A DNA stretch of 64,000 nucleotides from Acidobacteriota bacterium (GCA_013289765.1 JABCZI010000016.1:1-64000), one strand, 5' to 3'; shown: positions 38,208-47,835, counted from the stretch's first letter. Made by a program: numbers and translations. Notes: generated by a model not told the origin, from the sequence alone.

Positions 38208-38238
38208 TGGATAACACGTCTATTGATACGTTTCAATA
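38208..38238 (-). promoter_or_regulatory. LacI-family operator overlapping the promoter of the GH2 gene
   Basis: TATTGATACGTTTCAATA (38221-38238) is an 18-base palindrome with one mismatched pair and the central CG typical of LacI-family operators. On the minus strand it contains TTGAAA (38236-38231), followed after 17 bases by TATCCA (38213-38208), a plausible promoter about 65 bases before the GH2 ATG. Repressor binding would cover the -35. Confidence 0.65.
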
Positions 38239-38400
38239 GAAGACACATCTTGAGACCGGTCGGCGGGATAAACGCGGAAGAATCCTTCGGCCTCATCGGG
38301 AACCGCAGGGCGACGCACCGGGCGTAACAGCCTTTACCTTAGTTTATAATTGTTGGTTCCGCTGCACATTCTGGGCTGCATATTCTGGAGTGATAAGAAA

Positions 38401-40395
38401 ATGATTCGTTTTCTGCAAACTGAAGGCCCCGTCAAGAAAATTGTTCTCAGCGGCCTGCTGCTGTTGATTTGCGCCGCGATGGTAATAGCATTCGTCCCCG
38501 GAGGTCTGGGCGACAACATCACTGGCACGCCCGGCAAGGGCATCGTGGCCAAGGTGAGTGGCGAGGACATCACCGCCATCCAAGTAAAAGATGCGGCGCG
38601 CCAGATGGCACAACAGCAGGCGCAACAATATGGCGCGAACGCCTCGATGCTGATGCCGTTCTTGATCCAGCAGGACACGCAGCGTGCGGCCGATCAACTC
38701 ATTGACCGGCAGGCCCTGTTGATTGAGGCCCAGCACCTGGGACTGAAGTCTACGCCTCAGGAAGTCAAGGATGAACTTCAGCACGGCCGTTATTCGCAAA
38801 TCTTCTTTCCCGAGGGGAACTTTGTAGGCCAAGCCGAGTATGAAGGTATGTTGCAGCGCGCGAATCTTACTCCCGCGATGTTCGAAGGCAACGTTGGCAA
38901 AGAAATTCTGATTAACAAATTGCAAGCCCTGATCACTGGAAGCGCCTCGGTAAGCGACGACGCCATCCGGCGGGAGTTTTCCAAGCAGAACACGAAAGTA
39001 AAGTTTGATTACGCGGTTCTCAAAGAAGACGACATTAAGAAGGGTCTTCATCCCGCGACCGAAGAGCTGAAGGCTTTTTACGATAGCCACCAGAAGAACT
39101 ACGCGAATTCGATTCCAGAGAAGCGCAAGATTAAGTACGCGGTCATTGATGCGGGAAAAGCTCAGGGCCAGGTGCAGATTACGCGCGACGATCTGCAGGC
39201 TTACTACAATCAGCACCGCGATGAGTATCGCACTGCCGAGCAGGCGAAGGTCAGCCACATTCTGATCAAGACTCCTCTCCCCGGACCGGACGGCAAAATC
39301 GACGAAAAGGGAGTCGCAGCAGCCCAACAGCGCGCCCAGGATTTGCTCAAGCAACTCAAGGCCGGCGCCAAGTTCGAAGATTTGGCCAAAAAGTATTCCG
39401 AGGATCCGGGCAGCGCTAAAGAAGGTGGATCTCTGGGATGGATCGGCAAAGGCCGCACCGTTCCAGAGTTTGAAAAGGCCGCGTTTTCCCTGCCCAAAGG
39501 ACAAGTCAGCGATCTGGTAAAAAGCAGTTACGGTTTCCACATTATCCGCGTCGACGACCGGCAGGACGCTCACATGAAGACGCTCGACGAAGTCAAAGAT
39601 CAGATCGAGCCCGTCCTCAAACAGCAGAAGGCGCAGCAAATTGCCCAGAAGCAGGCCGATGATTTTTTCCAGCAGGCCAAGAGCCAGGGCCTGGATGCGA
39701 CCAGCGCGGCGAAAGGTGTGCCCGTAGCCACTTCGGATTTTTTTAGCCGCAAAGATGTGGTGCCTGGCCTCGGCCCCGCCCCGCAACTGATGGACGCGGT
39801 TTTCGGCGCGACCGAGAAGTCCCCCCCGGAAATGGCCGCAACGTCGCAGGGCTTCGTGGTTTTCCAGTTGCTGGCAATTAAACCTCCCGCGACTCCCTCC
39901 TTCGAGGAAATTCGCACGCAAGTAGAGGAACAATTCAAGAACGAGCGTTCCAACATTCTCTTGTCGCAGAAGGTGCAGGAACTTTCCGATCGCGCCAAGA
40001 CCGAACATGATCTGAAGAAGGCGGCCAAAGAACTGGGAGCAACCGTAAAAACCAGCGATTTCGTTTTGCCCGATGGGCAAGTTCCCGACATCGGATCAAT
40101 GACGGGACAGGCGGCGGTGGTGTTCGGCATGAAGCCGGGCGACATCAGTGGACCCATCAACAGCGGAACCAATGGCGTTGTGATTTCCGTCCTCGAGGTT
40201 CAGAACCCGCCCGACTCCGACTTTATCGCCAAGCGCGATCAGATTCGTGACACGCTCATTCAGGGCAAGCAGCAGGAATTGTTCGGACTGTTCGTGACCA
40301 ACCTGCGCGATCAAATGGAGAAATCAGGCAAAATTAAGATCAATCAGGAAGAATTGAAGACGCTGACCCGTGCGGGAAGCGAACCAGGAGCTTAA
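38401..40395 (+). CDS. PpiD/SurA-type peptidyl-prolyl isomerase
   Basis: Periplasmic-face, membrane-anchored folding factor for secreted proteins. The product is 664 aa from the ATG at 38401 with GGAG upstream. One N-terminal membrane helix (about 13-33, IVLSGLLLLICAAMVIAFVP), a SurA_N-like chaperone region (about 45-230), then a parvulin domain (about 265-385) with VSHILIKTP, GGSLGWIGKGRTVPEFEKA and YGFHIIRVDDR, and a second, less clear C-terminal unit. This layout is PpiD-like. The 257 bases upstream are shared with the GH2 promoter. malQ follows after 14 bases. Confidence 0.9.
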   Translation: MIRFLQTEGPVKKIVLSGLLLLICAAMVIAFVPGGLGDNITGTPGKGIVAKVSGEDITAIQVKDAARQMAQQQAQQYGANASMLMPFLIQQDTQRAADQLIDRQALLIEAQHLGLKSTPQEVKDELQHGRYSQIFFPEGNFVGQAEYEGMLQRANLTPAMFEGNVGKEILINKLQALITGSASVSDDAIRREFSKQNTKVKFDYAVLKEDDIKKGLHPATEELKAFYDSHQKNYANSIPEKRKIKYAVIDAGKAQGQVQITRDDLQAYYNQHRDEYRTAEQAKVSHILIKTPLPGPDGKIDEKGVAAAQQRAQDLLKQLKAGAKFEDLAKKYSEDPGSAKEGGSLGWIGKGRTVPEFEKAAFSLPKGQVSDLVKSSYGFHIIRVDDRQDAHMKTLDEVKDQIEPVLKQQKAQQIAQKQADDFFQQAKSQGLDATSAAKGVPVATSDFFSRKDVVPGLGPAPQLMDAVFGATEKSPPEMAATSQGFVVFQLLAIKPPATPSFEEIRTQVEEQFKNERSNILLSQKVQELSDRAKTEHDLKKAAKELGATVKTSDFVLPDGQVPDIGSMTGQAAVVFGMKPGDISGPINSGTNGVVISVLEVQNPPDSDFIAKRDQIRDTLIQGKQQELFGLFVTNLRDQMEKSGKIKINQEELKTLTRAGSEPGA

Positions 40396-40409
40396 GGTCA
40401 GCCAGTTGC

Positions 40410-41951
40410 ATGCCGTTTCCGCGCACCGCAGGAATTCTGTTGCATCCCACGTCGCTGCCTTCGCGCGGCGGCGTCGGTGATTTCGGTCCAGCAGCGTACT
40501 CCTTTGTGGATTCTCTAGCAGCCGCACGCCAGGGAATTTGGCAGGTTCTTCCACTCGGCTCTCTGGGCTACGGTAATTCGCCTTACTCCTCCATCTCCGC
40601 TTTCGCGGGCAATCCCCTTCTGATCAGTCTGGAGCGTCTGGTTGATCGCGGATGGATTGATCGAACCAAACTTCCCGCGTCCTACTTCGCCCCCGCATCC
40701 GAGTCCGTGCCGGTTGAGTACGATCAGGTCTTTGGCGTAAAGATGCCGCTTCTGTTTGAGGCAGGCCGCAAGTTTGTCGCCTCGGCTTCGGGCAGCGCGC
40801 GCCAGCGCTTTGAGCATTTTTGTTCAAAAAACGCGTGGTGGTTAGACGATTTCGTGCTGTTCGACGGCTTGCGCGCGCAGCAACGCTCGGCAAGCTGGCA
40901 TGAATGGCCGTCTGACTTGGCTCATCGCGTACCCGCTGCCCTGGAGCGCGTGCGCAAAGATTTGGCGGCGGATCTAACCATCCGCAAGGCCTTGCAATTT
41001 GCCTTTCACGAGCAGTGGCAGGCTCTGCGACGGTATTGTTCGCAGCACTCGGTTCGCATTGTCGGCGATGTTGCGATATTCGTAAGCTACGATAGCGCCG
41101 ATGTTTGGACCCACCGCGAACTGTTCCGCTTGAACGCGAACCTGGCGCCGGAGGTGGTCTCGGGGGTGCCCCCGGATTTCTTTAGTAAAACCGGACAGCG
41201 CTGGGGCAATCCTCTTTACCGCTGGGATGTGATGAAGGCCAGGGGATACGAGTGGTGGGTGCAGCGGTTGCGTTGGGCCACGTGGAACTGCGACTACATA
41301 CGGCTCGATCATTTTCGGGGATTCGACCAGTTCTGGGAGATTCCCGCATCCGACCCCACGGCGATCAACGGGCGCTGGGTGGATGGTCCGCGCGATGATT
41401 TATTTCTAAAATTGCGCGAGGCCCTCGGTGGCCTGCCATTTTTCGCGGAAGACCTCGGCTACATCACACCCGAAGTGCATGCCTTGCGCCAGAGACTCCA
41501 GATTCCAGGGATCGCCGTGATGCAATTCGGTTTCAACGATCAGGGCGCCCACATGTATTTGCCGCATTGCGCCGCCGGCAAGGTAATCTACACCGGAACC
41601 CACGACAACGACACGACGGTCGGATGGTTCAACTCTGGAGCTTCCGATAACGAACGCCGCAACGCTGAGGCTTACCTCGGACGTTGCGATGACGGCATTC
41701 ATTGGGCGTTCATTCGCGCCGCGCAAAATTCGGCCGCGGAACTCGCCCTCATCCCTTTGCAGGATGTCCTCGGTCTCGGCAGCGAAGCTCGCATGAATAC
41801 ACCCAGTCAGTCGGCAGGAAATTGGAAGTGGCGTTTTTCTCCCGGACAATTCAGTGCTGCCTTGACCGCCAAGCTGGCTCATCTTGCCGAACTCACGGAC
41901 CGCCTGCCTCAGCCAGTTCCCGTTCTCGCGAATGCAGACTTCGCTGCTTAA
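40410..41951 (+). CDS. malQ: 4-alpha-glucanotransferase (amylomaltase, GH77)
   Basis: Transfers alpha-1,4-glucan segments in maltodextrin and glycogen metabolism. The product is 513 aa, the usual length, beginning with the family signature RTAGILLHPTSLPSRGGVGDFGPAAY. Catalytic residues: nucleophile Asp in YIRLDHFRGF, acid/base Glu in FFAEDLGYI and transition-state Asp in GTHDNDT. Cytoplasmic, no signal peptide. Probably transcribed with ppiD (14-base gap) although functionally unrelated. Confidence 0.97.
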   Translation: MPFPRTAGILLHPTSLPSRGGVGDFGPAAYSFVDSLAAARQGIWQVLPLGSLGYGNSPYSSISAFAGNPLLISLERLVDRGWIDRTKLPASYFAPASESVPVEYDQVFGVKMPLLFEAGRKFVASASGSARQRFEHFCSKNAWWLDDFVLFDGLRAQQRSASWHEWPSDLAHRVPAALERVRKDLAADLTIRKALQFAFHEQWQALRRYCSQHSVRIVGDVAIFVSYDSADVWTHRELFRLNANLAPEVVSGVPPDFFSKTGQRWGNPLYRWDVMKARGYEWWVQRLRWATWNCDYIRLDHFRGFDQFWEIPASDPTAINGRWVDGPRDDLFLKLREALGGLPFFAEDLGYITPEVHALRQRLQIPGIAVMQFGFNDQGAHMYLPHCAAGKVIYTGTHDNDTTVGWFNSGASDNERRNAEAYLGRCDDGIHWAFIRAAQNSAAELALIPLQDVLGLGSEARMNTPSQSAGNWKWRFSPGQFSAALTAKLAHLAELTDRLPQPVPVLANADFAA

Positions 41952-42060
41952 ACCAACTCCCAACAAAGCTGTGAATCGTTAAAACGTCCATCGCGCTTTG
42001 CGCCTCGGGCGTAATCGTGTATAGAAGTTACGGGAGGGAAGCGGCCTGAGCGAACCCATT

Positions 42061-43464
42061 ATGACCGAACCCATTATCGAGGGCCGTGCCATCGAGAAAT
42101 CCTACCCGCAATCTGACGGCACGAGGATTCAGGTGGTTGGCCTTACTGATTTCTCCATTGAGCCGGGGAAAATTATCGCCCTGCTCGGCGCCTCGGGATG
42201 CGGAAAGTCCACCCTGCTGCGCATTCTCAGCGGTCTCGCGCAACCTTCATCCGGAGCCGTTTTCTGGCACGGTAAGCCCCTGAATGAAGTGTCCCCGAAT
42301 GTCGCAATCGTGTTTCAAAGCTTCGCCCTGTTCCCTTGGCTCACCGTCCTGGAGAACGTGGAAGCGCCTCTGGAAGCGCGAGGAGTGGCTGCAGTGGAGC
42401 GCCGTAAACGCGCGCTCCGCACCCTCGACACCGTCGGACTCGACGGCTTCGAAACGGCGTACCCGAAGGAACTCTCTGGCGGAATGAAGCAACGGGTTGG
42501 TTTCGCGCGCGCGCTGGTGGTGGAGCCGGAAGTTCTGTTCATGGACGAGCCGTTTTCCGCCCTCGACGTCCTCACCGCAGAAAACCTGCGTGGCGAACTG
42601 CTGGAATTGTGGCTGAATAAAAAGATGACCACCACCGCCATCTTTATCGTGACCCACAACATTGAGGAAGCCGTGATGCTGGCGGATCGTATCGTCGTCC
42701 TGGGCAGAAATCCCGCTCGCGTGCGCTCGGATATCAATGTGCGTCTTGCTCATCCGCGAGATAGAAAATCCGGACGTTTTGTGGAACTGGTCGATTACAT
42801 CTACAAGGTAATGACTGAGCCGGATGTTGAACATTCTTTGCCCGACCCGGAGAGCACCGGCGAAATCGTGCTCCCCGCGGGAGGCGTGAAGAAAGGCGAC
42901 GGCGAGGTTCGGACGAATAAGTATCAGATCCTGCCGCACGCCCGCGTAGGTGGAATCGCCGGGCTGCTCGAGTTACTCCACGATCGCGGCGGACGCGAAG
43001 ACCTTTTCCGTTTGAGCGAAGAACTGATAATGGACGTTGAGGATTTGCTGCCGATTCTGGAAGCCTGCCAGTTGCTGGGTTTCGCCCGCTTGAAAGAGGG
43101 CGACGTTCAACTTTCGAGGGAAGGCGTAAGGTTCGCTGATGCCGACATTCAATTGCGTAAACTTCTGTTTCGCACCGCCGTGCTGGAACACGTCACAATC
43201 CTGAAGCAGATTGACAGTATTCTCAAGCGGAAGTCGGACCATACGATCAACGACGAATTTTTCCACGACATTCTCGACGAGCATTTCTCCGAAGAGGAAG
43301 TACAACGCCAGTTCGACACTGCGGTGAACTGGGGCCGGTACGCGGAAATTTTTGATTACGACCGCGAAAGCGGCCGGCTTACTCACACCGAGGCGCACAG
43401 TGACTCGGCCGTGGCGGAAGCCAACATCGAAAAACAAAATTCACCTTCTTCGCCCAAGCCTTGA
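42061..43464 (+). CDS. NitT/TauT-type ABC transporter ATP-binding protein with AAA-associated C-terminal domain
   Basis: ATPase of an importer of the nitrate/sulfonate/taurine class. The product is 467 aa. ABC domain (about 1-240) with Walker A GASGCGKS, Q-loop VFQSFALFPW, signature LSGGMKQR, Walker B VLFMDEPFSALD and switch THNIEEA. The second half (about 285-445) matches the AAA-associated C-terminal domain known from this transporter class. A GGGAGGG ribosome-binding site sits too far (22 bases) from the ATG at 42061 but 7 bases before an in-frame CTG at 42046, which would add five residues (SEPIMTEPI repeat). No substrate-binding protein is adjacent. Substrate unknown. Confidence 0.9.
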   Translation: MTEPIIEGRAIEKSYPQSDGTRIQVVGLTDFSIEPGKIIALLGASGCGKSTLLRILSGLAQPSSGAVFWHGKPLNEVSPNVAIVFQSFALFPWLTVLENVEAPLEARGVAAVERRKRALRTLDTVGLDGFETAYPKELSGGMKQRVGFARALVVEPEVLFMDEPFSALDVLTAENLRGELLELWLNKKMTTTAIFIVTHNIEEAVMLADRIVVLGRNPARVRSDINVRLAHPRDRKSGRFVELVDYIYKVMTEPDVEHSLPDPESTGEIVLPAGGVKKGDGEVRTNKYQILPHARVGGIAGLLELLHDRGGREDLFRLSEELIMDVEDLLPILEACQLLGFARLKEGDVQLSREGVRFADADIQLRKLLFRTAVLEHVTILKQIDSILKRKSDHTINDEFFHDILDEHFSEEEVQRQFDTAVNWGRYAEIFDYDRESGRLTHTEAHSDSAVAEANIEKQNSPSSPKP

Positions 43465-43498
43465 AAATACAAGCCGCGATTCAATCGCTAATTGATCG

Positions 43499-45253
43499 AT
43501 GAAAAACAATCTCAACCTGCGTGGATTCTCGGCCTATCGCCTCTGGGCGCAACTGCCTCGCCTTGAAGTCTCCCGCCTGCCCGATGTAATCATGTTTGGC
43601 GCGGGGATCGCGCTCTTCTATGGAGTCGCAGTGGTTGGGCGCTCGTGGTTCGGCCCTTTTCAGCCTGCCGTCGAGATCTCCCGCAGCGTGTGGGCGTTGC
43701 CCGCCTATGCCGGGTATTCACTGTTGCGCATCACCGTCGCCTATGCATTAAGTCTGGCATTCACCCTGGTCTATGGCTACGTGGCGGCCTATAACCCGCG
43801 AGCCGAACGCTTCATGATCCCTTTGCTTGACGTTCTGCAATCCATCCCTGTACTTAGCTTTCTTCCCGGCGTGATGCTGGCGATGGTAGCTCTGTTTCCA
43901 GGGCGTCAACTCGGAGTGGAACTGGGAGCCATCCTTCTCATCTTCACCGGACAAGTGTGGAACATGGCCTTCAGCTTTTATGCTTCGTTGAAGAGCCTGC
44001 CCAAAGACATGCGCGAGGCGGCGACCATTTACCGCTTTAGTAGCTGGCAACGATTCACGCAGATGGAATTGCCTTTTTCGGCGATCGGACTGGTCTGGAA
44101 CTCGATGATGTCCGTCGCCGGCGGTTGGTTTGCGCTGATGGTGTGCGAGATGTTTGTGTTAGGGCCACGCGATTTTCGATTGCCGGGTCTGGGATCGTAT
44201 TTGCAGACTGCCGCCAGCGCCGGCGACATGACCTCCATATTCTGGGGCGTGGCCACCATGGTTGCCGTGATTGTCCTGTTGGATCAGTTGGTATGGCGGC
44301 CGGTCATCGCATGGGCGGAGAAATTTAAAGTCGAGCAGGTGGAAAGCACGAACGTTCCAAAATCCTGGGTGCTGAACCTGGTGCAACACTCCAGCGGGCT
44401 CAGCAGGATTCGCCAGAAGACTTTGCGGCCGCTGGGCGAGCGTCTTCTTTTACATTTTGCGCGTAAGCATACTGAGAACACTAAGCAAGTGCCTGCACAG
44501 CCCTGGCGTGAGTGGGTACTGCGCGCCGTCGCTCTACTTGCGCTGTGTGGCATTGGCTACGGCGTGGTTCGAGTTGCAATTATCCTCACCGGCCTGCAGA
44601 AGGCCGAACTGCATGAGGCCGCGCTCGGACTCGGCGCAACTTTCTTGCGGGTCAATCTTGCGCTGCTCATCGGAGCATTGTGGACGATTCCGGCGGGAGT
44701 GGCTATCGGCTTTAATCCCAAACTGGCGCGCATCGCCCAACCGCTGGCACAGATTGCTGCCTCCGTTCCGGCCACCGCATTGCTGCCTGTGATCCTGCTC
44801 CTCCTGATTCGCGTTGGTGGCGGACTCGGGCTGGCTTCGATCGTTGTGCTGCTTCTAGGCACGCAATGGTATGTCTTGTTCAACGTGATCGCCGGCGCGA
44901 TGGCCATTCCAACCGACTTGAAGGAATGCTGCTCAGTGTTTGGGATCGAAGGCCTTCAACGCTGGAAAAAGCTCATCCTCCCGGGAATCTTTCCCTACCT
45001 CGTCACCGGCATGGTGACCGCGTCAGGGGGCGCCTGGAACGCCAGCATCGTAGCTGAGTATTTTCATTTCAAAGGGCACATTTACACAACCACGGGACTG
45101 GGCGCAACCATCAGCCAAGCCACCGATGCAGGCAACTTCGATCTACTCTTGGCCGCGACCATGTTGATGGCAGCGACGGTGGTCACCGTGAATCGGCTGC
45201 TATGGCGCAAGCTCTATGCGCTTGCCGAAACGCGATTCCGCCTCGAAACCTAA
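43499..45253 (+). CDS. Fused double permease of a NitT/TauT-type ABC transporter
   Basis: A 584-aa inner-membrane protein with two homologous BPD_transp_1 units in one chain. The first (about 25-275) has the coupling motif EAATIYRFSSWQRFTQMELP. The second (about 340-580) has ECCSVFGIEGLQRWKKLILPGIFPY. Each unit has five to six hydrophobic segments; a charged linker (about 280-335) joins them. Because both halves are fused, one gene would supply the whole membrane channel for the ATPase encoded 34 bases upstream. No ribosome-binding site is obvious. The binding protein is missing nearby. Confidence 0.9.
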   Translation: MKNNLNLRGFSAYRLWAQLPRLEVSRLPDVIMFGAGIALFYGVAVVGRSWFGPFQPAVEISRSVWALPAYAGYSLLRITVAYALSLAFTLVYGYVAAYNPRAERFMIPLLDVLQSIPVLSFLPGVMLAMVALFPGRQLGVELGAILLIFTGQVWNMAFSFYASLKSLPKDMREAATIYRFSSWQRFTQMELPFSAIGLVWNSMMSVAGGWFALMVCEMFVLGPRDFRLPGLGSYLQTAASAGDMTSIFWGVATMVAVIVLLDQLVWRPVIAWAEKFKVEQVESTNVPKSWVLNLVQHSSGLSRIRQKTLRPLGERLLLHFARKHTENTKQVPAQPWREWVLRAVALLALCGIGYGVVRVAIILTGLQKAELHEAALGLGATFLRVNLALLIGALWTIPAGVAIGFNPKLARIAQPLAQIAASVPATALLPVILLLLIRVGGGLGLASIVVLLLGTQWYVLFNVIAGAMAIPTDLKECCSVFGIEGLQRWKKLILPGIFPYLVTGMVTASGGAWNASIVAEYFHFKGHIYTTTGLGATISQATDAGNFDLLLAATMLMAATVVTVNRLLWRKLYALAETRFRLET

Positions 45254-45329
45254 AACGTCTTACGGATCGATCACTACTGATCTATTCGCTGTTCCTCCAC
45301 GGACTCTAAGTGAATGTCATCAAGTGAAA

Positions 45330-45368
45330 TGTCATCCCGAGCGAAGTCGAAGGGGACCTTGGTTTCCT
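45330..45368. repeat. Dispersed intergenic repeat, copy 4
   Basis: TGTCATCCCGAGCGAAGTCG, then AAGGGGACCTTGGTTTCCT. The clearest short form of the family. It occupies the gap between the double permease and the acyltransferase fusion. Confidence 0.7.
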
Positions 45369-45481
45369 TTTTCTAGCGCGTGTTACCTCTGGTTACTTTC
45401 TGGTTTCGCTCCGATCGATATTTCATCAACTGTTGACTTCCTCTTCATCCTGCCGCAAAGCTCGTGGGCTATCCCTTTAAC

Positions 45482-47284
45482 ATGCCCGAAAACCAATTGC
45501 CCGAGGAACAGCGTCCGGCAACTGTGTTGTCCCACGCTACGGACTTTCCTGGCATCCCGCCTCTTGCGGAAAGATTTATTCCCGTCGAAAAGGTTCGAGA
45601 GCTTTACCGCCGCGTGCGCCAATCTCCCGACGGCTTCGGGCTTGAGAACCTCCTGACCGAGATGCGAGTCGACCTTCGTGTGGATGCCGCCGATGTCGCG
45701 CGAATTCCTGCCACCGGCCCGGTCGTAGCTCTGGCCAACCATCCGTTTGGCATGCTGGATGGAGCCGTGCTCGCAGTCCTTTTGACGCGCGTCCGGCCTG
45801 ATGTGAAGGTCATGACCAATTATCTGCTCCGCGATGTGCCCGAGCTGGCTCGGCACTGCATCTTCGTCGACCCTTTTCAGACTGGTGCGGGAAGCATCGA
45901 CGTTAATCGCAACGCTCTTCGGGAAGCTCTCGCTTGGCTGCGGGAGGGCGGTATGCTGGCCCTGTTTCCCGCCGGCGAGGTCTCGCACTGGCAATTTCCC
46001 CACACCGAAATTGCAGACCCTGTATGGAACGAGACCGCCGCGCGCCTTATTCGACGGACCGGAGCCGCCGCCCTGCCGGTTTATTTCTGCGGCCGGAACA
46101 GCATGGGCTTTCATTTGTTCGGAATGATTCATCCACGCCTGCGCACAGCTTTTCTGTTGCAGGAATTTTTGCAGCAAAAAGGTCGCACGGTGGAAGTGCG
46201 CGTGGGCAGCGAAATCCCGAGCGATTCGCTTGCCGGCACCAAGGACGATCGAGAGGTGATTGAATATTTGCGCTGGCGTACTTACTTGCTGGCCCGGCGA
46301 AGCCGGCCCCAGAAATCATGGCCGGCGGCTGTGCAATCGAAACTCGCCGCGAAGGTGCAGGAACCGATCGCCCATCCTGAGCCCGCGGAATTGCTGGCCG
46401 CGGAATTAAGCCGCCTTCCCGATGACCGTTGTCTGGCAGAAAGCGGCGATCTGGCCGTTTACATGACGAAAGCGAATGAGATCCCGCAAACCCTGCTGGA
46501 ACTGGGAAGGCTCCGCGAAGTTACCTTTCGTTTGGCTGGAGAAGGCACCGGCAAATGCCGGGACCTCGATCGTTTCGACCTCTACTACTGGCACGTGCTG
46601 TTGTGGCACAAGACGAAACAGGAAGTGGTCGGTGCGTACCGTGCCGGCAACACCGCCGAGATTCTCGCCCAGCATGGAGTCAACGGCCTCTATACCAGTA
46701 CGCTGTTCCGTTACGATAAGAAAATTTTCCAGAAGATGGGCCCGGCGCTGGAATTGGGCCGCTCCTTCATCAGACAGGAATATCAGCGGCAGTATGCTCC
46801 GTTGCTATTGCTATGGAAGGCGATCGCCCGCTTAGTGGCAACGCATCCGGAGACGCCCCTCTTGTTTGGCGCCGTGAGCATCAGCAACGAGTACAGCAAA
46901 GCCTCGCGCGAAATGATCTACCGTTTTTTCGAAGAGCGCATGCAGGGCGACGAACTGGCCGGCATGATCGAACCGCGCCGGCCATTCCGTCCCGGAGGGT
47001 TGCGCCCCTGGGATTGCCGCGCCATGTGCCGCACTCTGCACGACTTGGACCAGCTTTCGCAGCCCATCACCGATCTGGAAATCGACGGCAAAGGGCTACC
47101 GATCCTGCTCCGGCAATATGCCAAAGTCGGCGGCAGACTGCTGGGCTTTAACCTGGATAGGAATTTCTCTAACGTGCTCGATGGTTTGGTGCTGGTGGAT
47201 CTTCGGAAAATCGACCCGCCAACCCTGGAACGCTATATGGGCCGCGACTACGCGGCGCGATTCAGGCAGCACCATCAGCTCTGA
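45482..47284 (+). CDS. PlsC-type acyltransferase fused to OlsB-like GNAT acyltransferase (OlsF-like)
   Basis: A 600-aa cytoplasmic-face protein with two lipid acyltransferase domains. The N-terminal lysophospholipid acyltransferase domain (about 30-280) has ALANHPFGMLDG (His87, Asp93), FVDPFQTG and LFPAGEVSHW. The C-terminal domain (about 315-590), COG3176 hemolysin/OlsB-like, has LREVTFRLAGEGTG, DLDRFDLYYWHVLLW, VGAYRAG and LELGRSFIRQEYQR. The same two-domain layout makes ornithine lipids in OlsF, so aminolipid synthesis is a reasonable but untested guess. The start is uncertain: ATG 45482 chosen, GTG 45464 possible; neither has a clear ribosome-binding site. Confidence 0.85.
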   Translation: MPENQLPEEQRPATVLSHATDFPGIPPLAERFIPVEKVRELYRRVRQSPDGFGLENLLTEMRVDLRVDAADVARIPATGPVVALANHPFGMLDGAVLAVLLTRVRPDVKVMTNYLLRDVPELARHCIFVDPFQTGAGSIDVNRNALREALAWLREGGMLALFPAGEVSHWQFPHTEIADPVWNETAARLIRRTGAAALPVYFCGRNSMGFHLFGMIHPRLRTAFLLQEFLQQKGRTVEVRVGSEIPSDSLAGTKDDREVIEYLRWRTYLLARRSRPQKSWPAAVQSKLAAKVQEPIAHPEPAELLAAELSRLPDDRCLAESGDLAVYMTKANEIPQTLLELGRLREVTFRLAGEGTGKCRDLDRFDLYYWHVLLWHKTKQEVVGAYRAGNTAEILAQHGVNGLYTSTLFRYDKKIFQKMGPALELGRSFIRQEYQRQYAPLLLLWKAIARLVATHPETPLLFGAVSISNEYSKASREMIYRFFEERMQGDELAGMIEPRRPFRPGGLRPWDCRAMCRTLHDLDQLSQPITDLEIDGKGLPILLRQYAKVGGRLLGFNLDRNFSNVLDGLVLVDLRKIDPPTLERYMGRDYAARFRQHHQL

Positions 47285-47312
47285 TTGACGGTCCGTGAAC
47301 CCAGATCAGACT

Positions 47313-47807
47313 CTAGCTTTTTCCCTTCAATCTGGTTGCTTCACTCGGCACGCTGCAGGACCGTTCCGCGACTTCGAGAGCGGTTGCCAATTGCACACCG
47401 AGATCCGCGAGTTCCCCGGTAGTCATCAATTGCTGCAGGCGCTCGAAGAGTTGCCGTTCTTCCTTGCGGATATGCATACTTAGTTGTCGAGCAAACTCTG
47501 GCAATGTTTCTGCCGACATGGTGCGTGCGCCAGCCCGGGAAAAGCATTTCCGCAGGGCAGCGTGTTCGGCAATCAACTCCTCCACCAGCGGGATCAGTTC
47601 CGGAAACCGGCGAGCCGCGGGAAACAGCACCGATTCTTCCACCGAGAAATGATTTTGAAACTCTGGCGCGAAATCGCGCTCAATTTCTTCCAGCCACGGT
47701 CGCAGGTCCTCAACCGGAATCGGCTGCGCGCGGTCGACCCGCACACACAGGGCCAGGGCATGCTGGTGTTGATGCGAAAGCGGAATCAGACTCTTATCGC
47801 GCAGCAT
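47313..47807 (-). CDS. Hemerythrin HHE-domain protein
   Basis: A 164-aa four-helix protein with the di-iron ligand pattern of hemerythrin-like proteins: SHQHQHAL (helix 1), FQNHFSVEESVLFP (helix 2), LIAEHAALRK (helix 3) and LSMHIRKEERQLFERL (helix 4). Such proteins bind oxygen or nitric oxide or sense redox state; which applies here is unknown. Converges with the acyltransferase fusion (28 bases between stops). It follows the HAD hydrolase gene by 28 bases on the same strand. Confidence 0.9.
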   Translation of the reverse strand: MLRDKSLIPLSHQHQHALALCVRVDRAQPIPVEDLRPWLEEIERDFAPEFQNHFSVEESVLFPAARRFPELIPLVEELIAEHAALRKCFSRAGARTMSAETLPEFARQLSMHIRKEERQLFERLQQLMTTGELADLGVQLATALEVAERSCSVPSEATRLKGKS

Positions 47808-47835
47808 GCATGTTCCCTGAAGAAAGCCCTAAGCT

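Noticed and set aside
38344-40080. 578-codon open frame on the minus strand
   Set aside because: Antisense shadow of the PpiD-like gene, which has a full set of motifs on the other strand.
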